DNA from: Isoetes taiwanensis
Lineage: Eukaryota; Streptophyta; Lycopodiopsida; Isoetales; Isoetaceae
Direction of reading: 5' to 3'
Assembly (NCBI GenBank): GCA_021234155.1
Contig: JAJEKV010000156.1
Location: 1,024,230-1,088,229 of the forward strand
DNA: 64,000 nt
Positions within the stretch are counted from its first letter, which is position 1. Every line of letters begins with the position of its first letter. Under the pieces are notes generated by a model, which was given only the letters and a program-made list of their open reading frames with translations, was not told the origin of the DNA and did no database searches. A program made the position numbers and the translations under genes. Shown here piece after piece: positions 22,436 through 33,337 of the stretch.

Positions 22436-23170
22436 TACAAAATAAATCTACAAAATAAAAAAGGGGGATTGTTGAGAAAAGGGTATTAACTAAGTACGGG
22501 ATATTAAAGACAAGGTCACAAAAGGGGGATGGTTGAGAAGAGGGGTATGAACGGAATAAGGGGATATTAAACACAAAATCACGAAGGGGGGATTTTTGAG
22601 AAAAGGGTATTAATAGTATAGGATATTAAATTACAAGGTCACAAAAGGAGGATGGTTGAGAAGAGGGTATGAACGGAATAAGGGGATATTAAACATAAAA
22701 GGAGTATGAACGGAAATGGAGTATAAACATAAAAGGGGTATGAACGGAATAAGGGGATGTTAAACATAAGGGGATATTAAACATAAAAGGAGGATGGTTG
22801 AGAAGAGGGGTATGAACAGAATAAGGGGTATGAACGGAATAAGGGTATATTAGACTACAAAATCACAAAGGGGGATTGTTCCTAGAAAAGGAGGACGGTA
22901 TGAATGGAATAAGGGGTATGAACGGAATAAGGGTATATTAAACTACAAAATCACAAAGGGGGATTGTTCCTAGAAAAGGGTATGAACATTATTTGTGAGA
23001 AAAGGGGTATGACCATTGCATATGGCAATGGGGGATATACAAAAAATTCAAATAAGGGGATATTAATCTACAAAATCACAACGGGGGATTGTGGCCAAAT
23101 ACCACGTTTCTGAAAATCATGTACATTCCACGAAAAGGGGGATTTTAAGGGGTTTTTTATGGGGGATTTT
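22436..23170. repeat. G-rich degenerate tandem array (AAGGGGGATT / GGGGTATGAACGG)
   Basis: About 730 bp of interleaved units: AAGGGGGATTGTTGAGAA, GGGGTATGAACGGAATAAGG, GGATATTAAACACAAAATCAC. The units recur with variable spacing of about 30 to 110 bp. The + strand has frequent G runs of 4 to 6. No open frame of note. It tapers off near 23150 with GGGGGATTTTAAGGGG. Confidence 0.85.
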
Positions 23171-23645
23171 AAGGAGGACATGGGCATCGTTTTTGATGTG
23201 TACGAGAATTCAATCTACAAGTTCAAAAATTTGGCTCTACTTCTCAACCCTAATTTCTGTTGAATTGAACTCTAATGTGTATATTCAAATTCACATTGAT
23301 ATGGGATTTAAAACTTCCAATGGTTTACCTAATTTTGGCCAATGAAATTTATTTGAACTTGTGGCATTTAGCTATGGTTTATTACCCAACTAATTTTGGT
23401 GATTGAAACTCTTATATAAACTCTCTAAATATATTGGACATGGACATCTGAATCATGGACGTAGTCTACTTTGTATTTGTTTTCTAGCCATTTCACTAAT
23501 GTTAATGAGATGAAGTATAAGAACTAAGCTGATGGAGTATATACGAGCCATAGCAACCAACATGCATGAGACATGAGCTGGGTGAAAGCATACTACAGCG
23601 TACCACTTTTAAAACTCTCAAAAGTATCTAACTAGGTAATTTTAA
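23171..23645. other. AT-rich spacer, nothing recognised
   Basis: No open frame longer than a few dozen codons and no repeat that I recognise between the G-rich array and the SINE. Confidence 0.35.
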
Positions 23646-23650
23646 AGCTG

Positions 23651-23995
23651 GTACCTCAGGGCATGGTCTAGTGGCAAGACCTTAAACTGCCACACCTGGG
23701 ATCACGGGTTCAAACCTGGCCAATATCGATCTAGTAATGGGAACCTTAAAAATCCATTGCCCCGAGGTCACAAGTTCAAGTACGATCAACTGGCCCTGTA
23801 GGAGACCTTAAACCTGCCATATGTACACGATAATCACATGCAAAGTAGCTCCTAGCATATCGGTCCTGTGGTAGAGACTGTAAAACTCGATAATCATATG
23901 CAAAGTAGCTCCTAGCATATCACGCCGATGTAATGGATTGGCTTCCATGTGATGTGGCGATGAATAGAACAGAATGACGTCTTTCAATAAAAAAA
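23651..23995 (+). mobile_element. tRNA-headed SINE
   Basis: The head has an A-box-like TGGTCTAGTGG (about 23665) and a perfect B-box GGTTCAAACC (about 23708), the internal Pol III promoter of tRNA-derived SINEs. The body contains a second degenerate B-box-like AGTTCAAG (about 23773) and an internal tandem duplication of GCAAAGTAGCTCCTAGCATATC (about 23840 and 23900). It ends at CTTTCAATAAAAAAAA near 23990. ACTAG on both sides (about 23630 and 23996) could be a remnant target duplication, but this is weak. Confidence 0.75.
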
Positions 23996-25519
23996 ACTAG
24001 CAAAAAGGCACGCCAGAGGCTATAGAAAATAAAGGCATAGAAAATTAGAGCAAAGTAATATAAATTGAATTGTACTTCTTGTAGTTAATGCGATAGAAAG
24101 AAATGTTGGATCTACTTAATGGCAGATTTATCGCATTTGTTCATTTTGAAGCATGAAAGTGTTTCTTGTTTTTTTTTTTTTTTTTGTACATTGTGTTTAC
24201 ACAATTCAATTCAGCTCTGATGCAAAGGGAGATCAATTATTATGCAAAATCTTTGATTAACTTGATGCCAAATATATATTACCCTTCTTTGATGCATCCA
24301 ACATTTATAAGGATCCCGATGTTATTTACAGCAAATTAAATGTCGAGGTCAAGAACTAAAACACGTCTGCAATTGAAGGTTTTGAGCCATCCTGATTAAT
24401 GGCTTTTCCCATTCCGTTCTACATCACATCTTTATGCCCTTTCTTGCTAGAAATATTGCAACGATTGTTCTCTAGCATACGCAATAATTAAAAGCTATAT
24501 GATTATCCTAAGTTCATATTAATTATATCTTTATGCCCCTTCTAGCTCTATCATTTTGTCTTCCATGTGCAAATCAACATAGGTAATGAATATGATAGAA
24601 GAGCCAGTCGCCCTGTGCTCCCAATCATCCTACTTGCTGTGGTCTGCTGGTCTGCTTAACGTAGAATTTTAGTTGAACTTTTTTACGGTGCACATATAAG
24701 CCTTATTACCAATGGTTGCCAAAATTGTTAGGCACCAAACTGCTTGCTGTGGTCTGTTTAACGTAGGACCTTAGCTGAACTTATTTACGGTCGAAAATTT
24801 AAGACAATAGATCTGCTTATGCATGGACTAAAACATATTCAAATGCCAACTTCTCTACCTTCTCATATATGAATAAAGCTTTTCAACAATTACCACATGA
24901 TTTAATTGTCTTTTGAGTGACGCACCAAATCATCAAAAATTGGAAGTTAAGTGATTGCTATGCTTCAAGAAAACCTGGAACTGCATAGCGACCTGCATGC
25001 AACAAAACCTGCCATTAAACAAAAGAAAATTAATTGAAGTACCTCATGTAAGCCTAGAACTCATGCCAAGGAAATTTGGAATTGTATAGAGATTTTAGAA
25101 GATCTGATAATAGAATTCTGGATGTAGGATCTTGAATGCAAAGTTTGGAAGAGCAACTAGAGTTCAAATGCAAGGGTGGTAAGCTTCAATAATCATTCAA
25201 GGAATCATGGCCACATACAACACAAACACCAGCAGCTTCTAGAAGCACTAACTTGCTTTCTTTGCAATATAATGTGAATTAAAATCTTGAATTAATATGC
25301 TAGAAGCATAGATAAGCTTATTAACGGTGTCTGCATATTGTTGTACTTCCCCTACTTTCTCCATCTTGTTTAGCTCTATTAGATCCATTTTTTGCAGTTA
25401 AACCATCTTTGATAGTATCATAGCAAAATACATGATATATTTCAGAAAAAGGAAAAGAATATGCACTGACCTATAGACTTTCATTTACTGGAACTTTGCC
25501 CATTGTGGCAGGCCAACAA
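23996..25519. other. Gene-poor stretch
   Basis: A run of T at about 24165-24185 and a diverged direct duplication of about 90 bp (about 24633-24695 and 24748-24805, sharing CTTGCTGTGGTCTG and ACGTAG) are the only structures seen. No coding region recognised. Confidence 0.4.
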
Positions 25520-25520
25520 A

Positions 25521-26676
25521 ATGTTTTACTCCGTCTTTGACGAGACAAGATTGAAATCGGAGCTCCAACTCTGCGGTGTTAAGACATTGCATGTTTACAC
25601 GCTCTGGAAGTATGCTAACACTTCTTCTCTACTTGTTTCCTCTGCACTTTGCTTGCCCCACTATTGATCCATTAAAAATATGTCTGGTTATCTTCTGGGA
25701 GGAAGCGCATTGGATGTGGAAGCACATGAAGTCCCAGGATTACCTCAAGTTGCATCTTCAATGCTACAGAAAAGATTTAAAACTCTTACTTCACGAGGAA
25801 AAAAAATCAGCACGTCTGCGGTTGGTTCCACTACTAAGATTCTGGTGACTTTGCAGGTATCTTGATTAATCAGATTATGAATAGAATCGTTTTTACACTA
25901 AGGAGGACTGTCTTATAAAATATCACGACTTGATGCCCACAATTCAAAATGTTTGAAATCAGTTCTAACAATATTCAATGCTAGTGATAACAAAAGAAAG
26001 CAGAATCATCGCACCAGTTCCTGTTAACTGTTCTTACTCTTCCAGAATAAAGAGTGCACTGAGGCAGTTATAATGCGGCATGATACAAGGTCTGGAACAT
26101 GTGCAGGAGCTCTGAGACTTGGAGGGCCTAGGGCAACTCTGTGTGTCTCTTCACAGGTCTGCGTAAAGGTTTTCTTTTGGCCCGATTATTTTTTCAGATA
26201 GGCTGCAAAATGGGTTGCAATTTTTGTGCAACAGGTACAATGGGATTAGTTGGTAATCTTTCAGCTGGAGAAATTGTTGAGCAATTAGTTCATGCATTGA
26301 AAATCGAACCTATAAGAAATGTTGTTTTCATGGTACGTAAAGTTCTTTCAGTCTGGAAAGCCATAATGTCAGACATGAGAACTGGAAATCCTGATAGAAA
26401 AAAATATTTAACTCGCAATTTTCTACACATAAGTGAGATATCTTCAAGTGCTATATGATAGATTTGTGTTGCTAAGTTAAAATATACAGCAATGTTACCA
26501 CTTATAGTGAGAGATACCTTTCACATTTCCCTGCTGTAACAGCATTGGAAATTAATGATCAGTTTTGTTAATGAGCTTGCAAGCTTCTTAATAATCATGC
26601 TGCTGTTGTGCAAGCTTGTCAAACAATTACCGGGCGTTGCTTTGGCCTATCGCCACATCATATTACAGTTTCTACA
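25521..26676 (+). pseudogene. RlmN-like radical-SAM RNA methyltransferase, decayed front half
   Basis: RlmN/Cfr-family enzymes methylate C2 of adenosine in rRNA/tRNA using a 4Fe-4S cluster and SAM. Exon-like blocks: about 25521-25610 (MFYSVFDETRLKSELQLCG), about 25720-25856 (HEVPGLPQVASSMLQKRF), 26046-26156 (EAVIMRHDTRSG ... ATLCVSSQ), 26198-26332 ([16 protein letters not shown], the CxxxCxxC cluster motif intact, then [11 protein letters not shown] and NVVFM), and about 26584-26676 (LNNHAAVVQACQTITGR, then FGLSPHHITVST with a GTATGAG donor). Decay: the intron at 26157-26197 is only 41 nt, the SAM-binding GMGEP segment before LNN is not recoverable, and no exons for the C-terminal third are found downstream. 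I infer a truncated pseudogene. Confidence 0.75.
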
Positions 26677-29290
26677 GTATGAGATCTGCAGCTTTTTATC
26701 TGGTGATATACAACCAGAAAATGAGATAGGAACCATGCAATAGTTTTCGTTTAAACATGAGTGCAAAGAGAAAGGACCTACATTTTTATCATCAGAATCG
26801 ATTGCTATATAATTGCTGAAATCACATAGCAGCTATCAATTGTGTACGTAGATATATACTAGTCCAGCTATAGCCAGATATGATATTCCAGTTCTAGCCA
26901 AATATGATCATGATCAGCATTCCTCTGTGGTATGATCAGCATTCCTCTGATCAGAAGCATTCCTCTGATCAGAACCATTCTTCAGCGGAGTTCAACATAA
27001 GAAACCGTGAACGAATTGCATGCCTCAAGGAATTGCATTGTTTGCCAATTAACTTACCAACAAAGTTTATTATCTGCATATTATGTGATGCTCTTTGTTG
27101 TTTTGCCATGTAAGTGCATGGCTTTGGTATGTCAAGGAAGTTCCTAATACTAGAAGTCTGCTGGTGTTATCAAATGATGCTTTGCCATCTCTAAGAAACC
27201 ATATTTCCTTTGTCTTGAGAGGGAAGCTTGAAGAAAAAATTCTCAAGGTACTGCTTGCAGGTGTCCTACAGGGATGCCTGTTTTCATTTGTGGAAGTATC
27301 TTGGACAAATACCTATAGGTGACATGCCATGCATATGTGGCTTGCTTAGACCAAAAGCGAGTTTGAAGTGACCGTCATCAAGATTTCATATTCCATCTAG
27401 ATACGCAGATGATCTCTTTTCTAGACTAGTAGGCATGCATCTAGATATGCAGATGATCTGAGAGACTTGGCCAAAAGGGAGGGCCAACGAACAGATCCTG
27501 TCTGTGAAGCTTGAAAAATCTGAAATGGGGTTTTGCAAAATGCAGCTCCTCTTTAAAACCAAGAAGAATTTTTGGCCTGAGATGCCAAACCCTACTTGTT
27601 TGTAATTGAAATAAACTCGTTGTACTCTGTTTAATGGTGTTTGTGCAGAAACAGTATTGGTGTAGGTGAAGACCTTCAAGAAACATCAAGTACTTCCCCT
27701 TATGGACCAATAGGCTAGGAAATAGACTAGTGTGCTGCAACTAAGCTGATAAATCAAACCCTGGAGACAAGTGCTGATATGAACCATTATAACTTGATGT
27801 TACTTGATATTGAAGGACAATATATAGATATTTTTGAGTGTGGAAAGTGCACAATCAAGAGTTTTAATATACATATTTTTCTGTAAATAGACGCAAGGAC
27901 TTGAGCCAAGAATTAAAATACTTGAGATGCCATACCTTGATCTTTGTGGATGAGCATTCTCCATTTTATGATGAGGCAGTTCATACGCATATGTGCGCTG
28001 AGATGGGTACACAATATAGTGCCAATACATTGATCATGCAGACTGAAGTATTGTCACAATACATGCTAGAATAGGTGGAGGCAAGAACCTTAATATGCTC
28101 TTGAAGCATTTGCCAGATATAGTAAAGGATCATGCTATGATGTTTCGATGAAGGCTTAAGACCATTTTGTCTCACCACTTTTAAAGTGTAACGATGATCA
28201 GGTCCTCTGGAACAGAGCTGTTGTGAGAAGACGCCGATAACCGGTCTGAAAAAGGAAATGGCCTTATATAGTAGCTCGTCCCTTCCCAGAATGGCGATCT
28301 GATGGCTCGGATCGATGCTATTATGCTATAGGAATCTCTTGCTAGAATCTATCTAATCCTACAATGCCTTTAGATGACATGCTTGGAAGGGATTTTCGAA
28401 TAGAGCATTCTGCTGCAACAGTCTCTTGCTGGAATCTATCTAATCCTACAATGCATTTAAACTACATGTTTGAATGATTTGTCAAACTTAAGACATGAAT
28501 ATACATGATATTGAGAATGTACATGGAAATACAAAAGAAAGCAAAAGGCAAATAGGGTAAGCACCATATATCTAAGAAGGGATTTCTGAATAGACGCATT
28601 TTGTTGTCAGAATCTCCAAGAAAGCGTCCAAAATTTGCTACCTGCAATATCTGCGCATAAACGAAATGGGCGGGAGGAGGTCTGCCGCAGGTAGAAGTCA
28701 GAAGGCACGTAATGAAGCCCTGCAATGCCTCCTTGAATTTACAACAAGTAATTGTAGACAATCTGCTTCGCTGGCCATCGCTGATCCACCTTGCATAATT
28801 TATCCGACAAAAAATTGATTGAACTGGAGTGCCCAAGATACACGAGCTATTTCCTAATGCCGAAGAGACAGATCCGATAGGCCGAAGTATCCGACTGCAG
28901 AACCTTGGCTATAGCCGCTGGTTGTTGCGGGAAAGGGAAGAGCAATGGCTCGTCATATCTGCATGCCGAAAACATAAATGAAAAAGAAAAAGAAGAATCG
29001 AAAGCAAGAGGCCACTGCCGCACATAGAGGATGGAAACAAAAAAAACTATAGGGAAAGGGAAGGACCGAAGAAGAAAGCTAAGAGGGGAAAGAGAAACGG
29101 TACAGAAATCGGCACCCATTCTCTTCTCCGTGTATATTTTTTGGCATTTTTTAATTTTTAGTAGCCCTAGATCTTGCAAAATGAAGATCTAATGGTGATA
29201 GCTATTGCCACATCATTTTTTGATGAGGTTGAGGTGATACGTGGACAGCCTAGAATTGCAAGGAAGGTTGTAGGCTTGGTTAGGCCGGCG
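26677..29290. other. Gene-poor stretch with small duplications
   Basis: Contains short tandem copies of GATCAGCATTCCTCTG (about 26908-26985), a 30-bp duplicate of CATCTAGATAYGCAGATGAT (27394 and 27437) and a roughly 100-bp direct duplication (28330-28375 and 28422-28460, ATCTATCTAATCCTACAATG). A 75-codon frame at 27095-27322 has no recognised homology. No remaining RlmN exons were found. Confidence 0.4.
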
Positions 29291-29293
29291 TGC

Positions 29294-29388
29294 TAAAAAT
29301 AAAAAATAAAAAATAAGAAATAAAAAATAAAAAATAAAAAATAAAAAATAAAAAATAAAAAATAAAAAATAAAAATTAAAAATTAAAA
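29294..29388. repeat. (AAAAAT)n microsatellite
   Basis: About 95 bp of AAAAAT hexamers with one AAGAAAT interruption. Confidence 0.97.
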
Positions 29389-29790
29389 GTCAAGAACATG
29401 TCAATTTCTAGCACTAAGATGCTAACAATACTATTAGACACTAAAATAATGAATCAATTCTTAAACTTCTTGTTTATTGAAACACTTATACAAGTTCCTA
29501 GTGCCCAATGATAGGTACTTTTGTGGTTCATAAATAATAGTTTAGCTAGTAAATCGTAGCGTGCTATTATCCAGCTTAGCCTAGCTTGTGTGTTCTCATG
29601 TCGTTCCCCAAAAAAAAAAAAAAAACCGCTTCACCAAAGACGTTGTTTCTGCCTTTGCCTGGATAGTGGCTACTAAATCATAGCAACACTGGCATCCTAT
29701 AGGCAACTAACTGCAACTTTCATAGAACCACATGAGGGCTTAAAGGAACAACAATAATAAGACATGTCTCAGTGTGAAGATAACATGGTG
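29389..29790. other. Spacer, nothing recognised
   Basis: AT-rich, with a poly(A) run at about 29610-29625 that might be the tail of an old retroposon; no body was recognised. Confidence 0.35.
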
Positions 29791-29796
29791 CAGATA

Positions 29797-29990
29797 ACGC
29801 CCTGGCCCGAGAACGTTACTCAAAAAAAGTTTGAAGGCCAATGGAAATGTCGAGGGTGTGCACGCAATGCCCTTGACATTTTCATTGGTCCTCAAAATTT
29901 TTTTTGGGTAACGTCCTCGTTGCGCGCACATCCTCGACATTTTCATTGGCCCTCAATTTTTTTTTTTGGGTAACGTCCTCAGGCCAGGAT
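29797..29990. repeat. Foldback with a duplicated right arm
   Basis: The left arm (about 29801-29868; CCTGGCCCGAGAACGTTAC ... GGCCAATGGAAATGTCGAGG) is inverted twice to the right, at about 29870-29917 and 29918-29985, each reading TCGACATTTTCATTGG-like then GGGTAACGTCCTC. The right end touches the start of the next terminal-inverted-repeat element. Confidence 0.8.
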
Positions 29991-30769
29991 GCTATCACCC
30001 TTAACGCCCTGGTTTGAGGGTTTTCACTGCCTAATCTGGTAGAAAAGCTTCTGATTGTCTGGATTTCAAGTTTTTGAGCTCTGTTTTGAGTTTTTTTTTT
30101 GCTTTGTTTTTTAGCTTTATTTTGCTGTATCTACTTTTGCCCCTCATCTCTTAGAATGGTTGCTCCTGTTACTCGGCACTTGCGCGACTCTGTTACTGGG
30201 ACGACTCAAGTTTTTACAACCTGTTTCATCTTTGTTTAAAAGCCTGTTTTTGTTGTCAGGAAAAGATGCTTGCAAGGGAAGCTCTGCCCTGTTCCGAGAT
30301 GCTCTAGAAATCCGAAATCTCAGACTCTCGGAGGTAATCTTTAGAGCAGAGGAAGCCGTAAAAGAATTTCGGCTCTGGATGCTTATGCATATCATGGTTC
30401 TGTAGGGATGCATTTTTGAGCTCCGTCACTATTCTGCCCCCTTTGGCTTTGCTTTGCAGAGCTTGTGGCGAAGATGGCAACGTCAAGGTAAGTTGCTATT
30501 CATTCTTATTTAATATCCAATGGGAGGTCGCCATGTGGCAATCATTCTAATTCAGAATGACAAATGAGTATAGCATTCTTGAACGACCTCCTACAGCCTG
30601 TTAACTGCCCAAAAACCTGCATTCTTGAACGACCTGTTACCTGCGATGGCTATGGCGGGCATAAGAAGTTGGACATGCCTAAGTTTTGTGCTATGTGAGC
30701 ACCGAAACCTTGCCGGAAATACACCATCTCTGAAAACCTCGCCTTAAAACTTGGCTGAAGCACCATCTT

Positions 30770-30975
30770 AATCTGAGTTTGCTTACCTTGACGCTGTGGA
30801 AGGCAAACAAGTCGCCGATTTCTGGCCTGGCAGGGGAGCAGGCTACCTGAAGCAGCCAGTCGCGCCTACCCGGCGCTCCTGGCTGCTTCAAGTAGCATGC
30901 TCCCCTGCCAGGCCAGAATCGGCTCCTTGTTAGCCTTCCACATAACGTAAAGTTTGGTTACCTGCAATTCAGGCC
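30770..30975. repeat. Long hairpin, arms about 95 bp
   Basis: The inner stem is nearly perfect: GGCCTGGCAGGGGAGCA at 30824-30840 pairs with TGCTCCCCTGCCAGGCC at 30898-30914, and CTGAAGCAGCCAG pairs with CTGGCTGCTTCAAG around a loop of about 19 nt. Outer pairing (GGAAGGCAAACAAG with CTTGTTAGCCTTCC) is looser. Confidence 0.85.
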
Positions 30976-31132
30976 TCTTGCCCAACCACGCTATGCCACA
31001 CAGCAATAATTCTAAACAAGAATGTTACTAAGTTTTGAAACTATTTACTCCACGTTCCGACGTTTTACTCGACGTTTTTGAAGATTTTAGCTGAGATTTT
31101 CCCCTGAATTACAGGTAACCGAACTTCACGTT

Positions 31133-31210
31133 TCAAGATTTTCCTTCTACTCGCAATTCTGCGCGCGGCACATCTTCCACAACAGAATTGCGAGTAGAAG
31201 GAAATTCTTG
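31133..31210. repeat. Short hairpin, 28-bp arms, 21-nt loop
   Basis: CCTTCTACTCGCAATTCTG (31143-31161) pairs perfectly with CAGAATTGCGAGTAGAAGG (31183-31201), and the stem extends outward with CAAGATTTT / GAAATTCTTG. Its size is compatible with a MITE remnant or a small-RNA precursor. Confidence 0.8.
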
Positions 31211-32048
31211 TATACCGGAAATCCTAGGATGTTACAGATGCCGTTGTAGAGTGTTCTGTGATTTTCACCCTATTATCCTAGGATGTTACAGATGCCGCTG
31301 TAAAATTTGAGCCACAACTACGTTACAGTTGTCCATTCGACGGTCAAGATTAAATCTTACCGTGTAAACACGAGAACCAGGGCGTTAAGGGTACTATCGC
31401 ACGATAATCTTAATATTAGACCAAATAGTATGGCTTGAAATTAAAGACGTCCACAAACGATAATTGTGACATGGACAAATTACCAACATAATATCCTTCA
31501 ACCAATCTTCTAAGACGAATATTCTTTTTTTGATTGAAGGCTTTATATATGTATTAATAAAAAGTTATAAGATTAACAAAAAATTACTTTTTGACAGGGA
31601 AGTATAACCCTTTTGGTAAGTAGAAAAAGTAAAAGTACTGGATAGAAAACTTAGAGATAATTGAGATCAGTCTGATATGGAGTGACGGCCTGCCTAAAAG
31701 TATGATCTGAGATTGGAGTTGCTTGACTTTCTCCCTCTGCCTCTAACCATGACCGTGAGGGTACAAAATACACATAGACATGCTCCTGCCATGGCCATAT
31801 TGAAGCGACCCTTACTGTCTTTAGCTTGGCAGAGCATGTCTCTTCTTGCGCCCGGGTTCTGATCACAACAGCATCCACAGAAACATGGTTCTTCATGGCT
31901 GTAAAGGTCTGGTGGTCCAAAGACCTTGATCCATTGTTGATTGGCAGCCGGGTCGATCTTCTTCCACTTGAGCTTGCGCACCAAAACGAAGATAATTCCT
32001 GGAAAAGCACCAAAGGAGCTGTAAGAATCAAAAGAATCAAAACGAGTT

Positions 32049-33263
32049 CTAAGTAGCAGCAATGATCCATTTAATGTCATATTCAATTTGCTTGATCACG
32101 GCCTCCGGATGAGTGATTTCACAATTGAAGATAAAATTGTTTCTGCCCTTCCAAATTCTCCATAAAACAATGTATAGCTTCCAATCAATTGGGTTTATGG
32201 GCCAGAATAACTCCTCCGAATTGAGGGCGTTGAGGTCCAAACCGAGCAGGTTGGAAGCAAGTTCAAGTACCCATTCCGACCACATACATGATCGAAATAA
32301 ATGCTCCTCATCTTCCCTGTGACTGAGACATCTTGGGCATACATCAGAATCTGTCATATTAAGCCTATGTCTTTTGGAGTTGGTGGCTAAAGCCTTATGC
32401 CAGAGCTGCCACATAAAGGACTTCACTTTAGGAGGAATTGGGCAAGCCCACATGAATTTAAGATTGCTGATACATCTATCCTCCCCTATCTGCCACTTGG
32501 TGTGGATAGAAATCCTCTGATTCCTCATTAAGTATTTATATGCTGCTCTGACAGTAAATCTGGCCGAATCATTATAGTTCCAATTACAATTGTCTTCTGA
32601 CCAAATGCCTTGAGAGAGCACCGTACAAATATTATTGTACAGTAACTCTGAGTTCTCATCCTCATTGGCAATCACTGATCTCCTGAAAGGAATTATCCCC
32701 TGCTCATCAAAGAAGTCTCTGATGTAGAAAAGCCCCTTGCTCTTCCAAAGCTTAGCCTGTTCCGGAAAGTGACATGCTAAACAGAGAGAAGGATCATTAG
32801 TAAGCAAGCCTGGATTCCAAAAAATGGATTGATCCATGGATAGCCCCTCCTTCCATGTGAACATACCTTTGACTAAATTCCATGCCCTGATCCACTTCTT
32901 GATTAAACCAGGGATCGAATTGGGAACAGAGAATGGAAAATAGATAGAGTGAGGGAGATTGAGGTGAAGTTTCTTCCATCCATAGGATAAGCATTTGGTT
33001 AAATAATGCCTAATAATTATAGAAACTGGATGGTTAATGTTATTGTAGGCTGCCTTGTAGAAATATTTGGCTGCCAGGGCTATACCCTGTTTCTCAATGT
33101 TGATGACTCCCAGACCCCCAATGCTCTTATTTTTACAGCATTCCTCCATAGCAACCGGGGTCCAGCATCTCTTGTTTTGACCACTAGAAATGAACCTGCC
33201 GATGATACTCTGTAATTTGTGGGAGACTTTCTTTGGGGCTAAGATGACCGAGGATTGATACAC
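32049..33263 (-). CDS. LINE ORF2 C-terminal region with zf-RVT knuckle
   Basis: A 404-codon frame with the post-RT sequences FISSGQNKRCWTPVAMEE, CKNKSIGGLGVINIEKQG, FMWACPIPPKVKSFMWQLW and the zinc knuckle CPRCLSHREDEEHLFRSC, then IVLWRIWKGRNNFIF. This is the usual order in plant L1-type LINEs. It is separated from the RT by a frame break, so it is a disconnected exon-less remnant rather than a protein made on its own. Confidence 0.88.
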   Translation of the reverse strand: MYQSSVILAPKKVSHKLQSIIGRFISSGQNKRCWTPVAMEECCKNKSIGGLGVINIEKQGIALAAKYFYKAAYNNINHPVSIIIRHYLTKCLSYGWKKLHLNLPHSIYFPFSVPNSIPGLIKKWIRAWNLVKGMFTWKEGLSMDQSIFWNPGLLTNDPSLCLACHFPEQAKLWKSKGLFYIRDFFDEQGIIPFRRSVIANEDENSELLYNNICTVLSQGIWSEDNCNWNYNDSARFTVRAAYKYLMRNQRISIHTKWQIGEDRCISNLKFMWACPIPPKVKSFMWQLWHKALATNSKRHRLNMTDSDVCPRCLSHREDEEHLFRSCMWSEWVLELASNLLGLDLNALNSEELFWPINPIDWKLYIVLWRIWKGRNNFIFNCEITHPEAVIKQIEYDIKWIIAAT

Positions 33264-33337
33264 ATGAGAGGAGGATATGACAAAATTAGCTATAATGGCT
33301 CTGCCCTGCTTGGAGATATATTTAGAGTTTAGGCTAT

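Larger units (their letters stand above)
29997..31392. mobile_element. Short element with 19-bp terminal inverted repeats and internal hairpins
   Basis: The left end ACCCTTAACGCCCTGGTTT (29997-30015) is matched, with one mismatch, by the right end GAACCAGGGCGTTAAGGGT (31374-31392). The 1.4 kb between encodes no recognisable transposase. It contains a long hairpin (30770-30975), a shorter hairpin (31133-31210) and small direct repeats (GCATTCTTGAACGACCT near 30580 and 30620; CCTAGGATGTTACAGATGCC near 31222 and 31279). CTATC occurs at both outer flanks, but a convincing target duplication was not found. A non-autonomous DNA transposon carrying assorted fragments is the best guess. Confidence 0.55.

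Noticed and set aside
26600-26660. A frame reading KQLPGVALA, similar to another conserved RlmN motif
   Set aside because: The correct frame in the same bases is QTITGRCFGLSPHHITVST, which fits the order of RlmN motifs and ends at a proper donor; the other match is coincidence.
27395-27465. Two RYADDL-like strings suggesting a reverse transcriptase
   Set aside because: They are two copies of a short direct repeat with no other RT motif nearby.
31651-32086. 130-139-codon minus-strand frames after LINE ORF2
   Set aside because: They lie in the LINE 3' UTR, overlap in two frames and show no domain.
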